DNA of 64,000 bases from Methylobacterium durans (GTDB lineage: Bacteria; Pseudomonadota; Alphaproteobacteria; Rhizobiales; Beijerinckiaceae): assembly GCF_003173715.1 (NCBI RefSeq), contig NZ_CP029550.1:2480001-2544000 (forward strand), read 5' to 3'. This document shows, piece by piece, positions 63,190-64,000 of the stretch; positions within the stretch are counted from its first letter, which is position 1; each line of letters opens with the position of its first letter. A program made the translations under genes and the position numbers. A model generated the notes under the pieces. That model did no database searches, was not told where the DNA came from, and worked only from the letters and a program-made list of their open reading frames with translations.

Positions 63190-63918
63190 GTGAGCGCCAG
63201 CGCCGCTCACGTGGTCGTCGTCGACGACGAGGCCGAGGCCCGCGCCATGATCGGCGACTACCTGCGCCTGCACGGGTTCGACGTCGTCCAGTGCGATGGG
63301 GGCCGCGCGCTGCGCGCACACATCGCCGAGCGGACGCCCGACCTCGTCGTCCTCGACCTCAACATGCCCGAGGAGGACGGGCTCTCGATCGTGCGCGACC
63401 TCAAGGCCCGGAGCGCGATCCCGATCATCATGCTCACCGCCACGGCGAGCCCGATCGACCGGGTGGTCGGCCTCGAACTCGGCGCCGACGATTACCTTCC
63501 GAAACCCTGCGAATTGCGCGAGCTCGTGGCGCGGGTCCGCTCCGTCCTGCGGCGGGCGCAGGGCGCGCCCCGGCCGGAGGCGCCCGCGGAATCCGCGCCC
63601 GCCCTGCGCCGGATCCGCTTCGGCACGAAGTGGCTGGAGCCCGATTCCCTGCGCCTCAGCGACGACGAGGGCCTCGCCCAGCCCCTGACCCGCTCGGAAT
63701 ACGATCTCCTGAAGGCCTTCGCGGACCACCCGAAGCGGGCGCTCTCCCGCGAGCGGCTTCTCGACCTCGCCGACGCCCGCGACCCCGACGCCTTCGACCG
63801 GGCGATCGACGTCCGCATCAACCGCATCCGCAAGAAGATCGAGCCGGACCCGGCCAATCCCCGCTTCATCCGCACCGTGCGCGGCCTCGGCTACGTCTTC
63901 CGCCCCGAGGGCGATTGA
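63190..63918 (+). CDS. OmpR-family response regulator
   Basis: A 242-residue regulator. D12-D13, phosphoacceptor D56 (LVVLDLNMPEEDG) and K106 region (DYLPKPCEL) form the receiver. A linker rich in Pro and Ala precedes the winged helix (LTRSEYDLLKAFADHPKRAL, AIDVRINRIRKKIE, VRGLGYVF). The start is GTG with GAGCCG upstream. A kinase-like gene starts 33 bases downstream, probably its partner. The nearby hybrid kinase is divergent. Confidence 0.93.
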   Translation: MSASAAHVVVVDDEAEARAMIGDYLRLHGFDVVQCDGGRALRAHIAERTPDLVVLDLNMPEEDGLSIVRDLKARSAIPIIMLTATASPIDRVVGLELGADDYLPKPCELRELVARVRSVLRRAQGAPRPEAPAESAPALRRIRFGTKWLEPDSLRLSDDEGLAQPLTRSEYDLLKAFADHPKRALSRERLLDLADARDPDAFDRAIDVRINRIRKKIEPDPANPRFIRTVRGLGYVFRPEGD

Positions 63919-63951
63919 GGCCGGACGATCCGATCGCGCTATGACGGGGCC

Positions 63952-64000
63952 ATGCCCATCCTCGGCCGCCTCGTCCTCATGGCCCTCGGCCTCCTCCTCG
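63952..64000 (+). CDS. Start of a probable sensor histidine kinase
   Basis: Only 16 codons are present: MPILGRLVLMALGLLL, an N-terminal membrane helix. The position 33 bases after an OmpR-family regulator makes a membrane sensor kinase the likely product, but the sequence shown does not prove it. Confidence 0.4.
   Translation, partial: MPILGRLVLMALGLLL

Noticed and set aside
1..64000. tRNA, rRNA, prophage, transposase or toxin-antitoxin genes
   Set aside because: I looked for cloverleaf-like sequences, transposase motifs and small paired ORFs in the gaps and saw none that could be supported by eye; a covariance-model search would be decisive.

Overview
The window is a contiguous stretch of ordinary chromosome from a very GC-rich alphaproteobacterium, most likely Methylobacterium or a close relative in the Hyphomicrobiales. 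The pointers are formate-tetrahydrofolate ligase (C1 metabolism of methylotrophs), phaA/phaB/phaR for polyhydroxybutyrate, an isoquinoline-1-oxidoreductase-type molybdenum enzyme, a CpdR-like regulator, an alphaproteobacterial CheZ/CheY pair and a Tad-type pilus protein. I see no prophage, insertion sequence, CRISPR array, rRNA or tRNA. This identification rests on gene content and codon use, not on a database search.

Layout. 1-6.2 kb: end of a YggS gene, a MarR/MFS divergent pair, an L,D-transpeptidase, an OmpR-type regulator, a cyclic-nucleotide-binding protein, dapD and an alpha/beta hydrolase. 6.3-11.4 kb: class A acid phosphatase, TonB-dependent siderophore receptor, TerC and a lipid kinase. 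11.9-15.5 kb: a secreted NTF2-like protein, a membrane-anchored SNase-like protein, then a stomatin (SPFH)/NfeD pair. 15.7-23.4 kb: an atypical PEP carboxylase, two envelope proteins, TadG, a DUF985 cupin and a DUF1194 protein. 23.4-26.7 kb: phaB and phaA facing phaR. 26.7-34.5 kb: rpmF, a helix-hairpin-helix protein, RNase D, lptC-lptA-lptB, rpoN, hpf and ptsN, an arrangement widely conserved in alphaproteobacteria. 34.9-41.7 kb: YdcF-like protein, ftsX-ftsE, a zinc-ribbon protein, hpt, a CpdR-like regulator and fhs. 41.9-48.6 kb: class III aminotransferase with an HMA protein, a degenerate EAL protein, a HAD hydrolase, cheZ-cheY and ribF. 48.7-55.5 kb: anti-sigma/ECF sigma pair, patatin, ispG and kup. 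55.8-64 kb: iorA-iorB, small secreted proteins, a sirtuin, a REC-DUF3369-histidine kinase hybrid and a last OmpR regulator with the start of its probable kinase.

The strongest whole-window signal is a set of ten single-base G/C losses inside short G or C runs. They break eight otherwise intact genes (cyclic-nucleotide-binding protein, SNase-like, PEP carboxylase twice, an 18.8-kb membrane protein, a 34.2-kb secreted protein twice, zinc-ribbon, patatin, sirtuin). In each case adding back one G or C restores a full-length, family-typical product. This looks like systematic homopolymer under-calling in the assembly rather than ten real mutations. Real points of biological interest are an alpha/beta hydrolase whose nucleophile serine is alanine, an EAL domain missing most catalytic residues, a dispersed palindromic repeat present in two orientations, two short tandem-repeat blocks, a 41-residue secreted peptide gene, and a cluster of two-component genes next to a sirtuin. 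I did not find a convincing new multi-gene defence or metabolic system.
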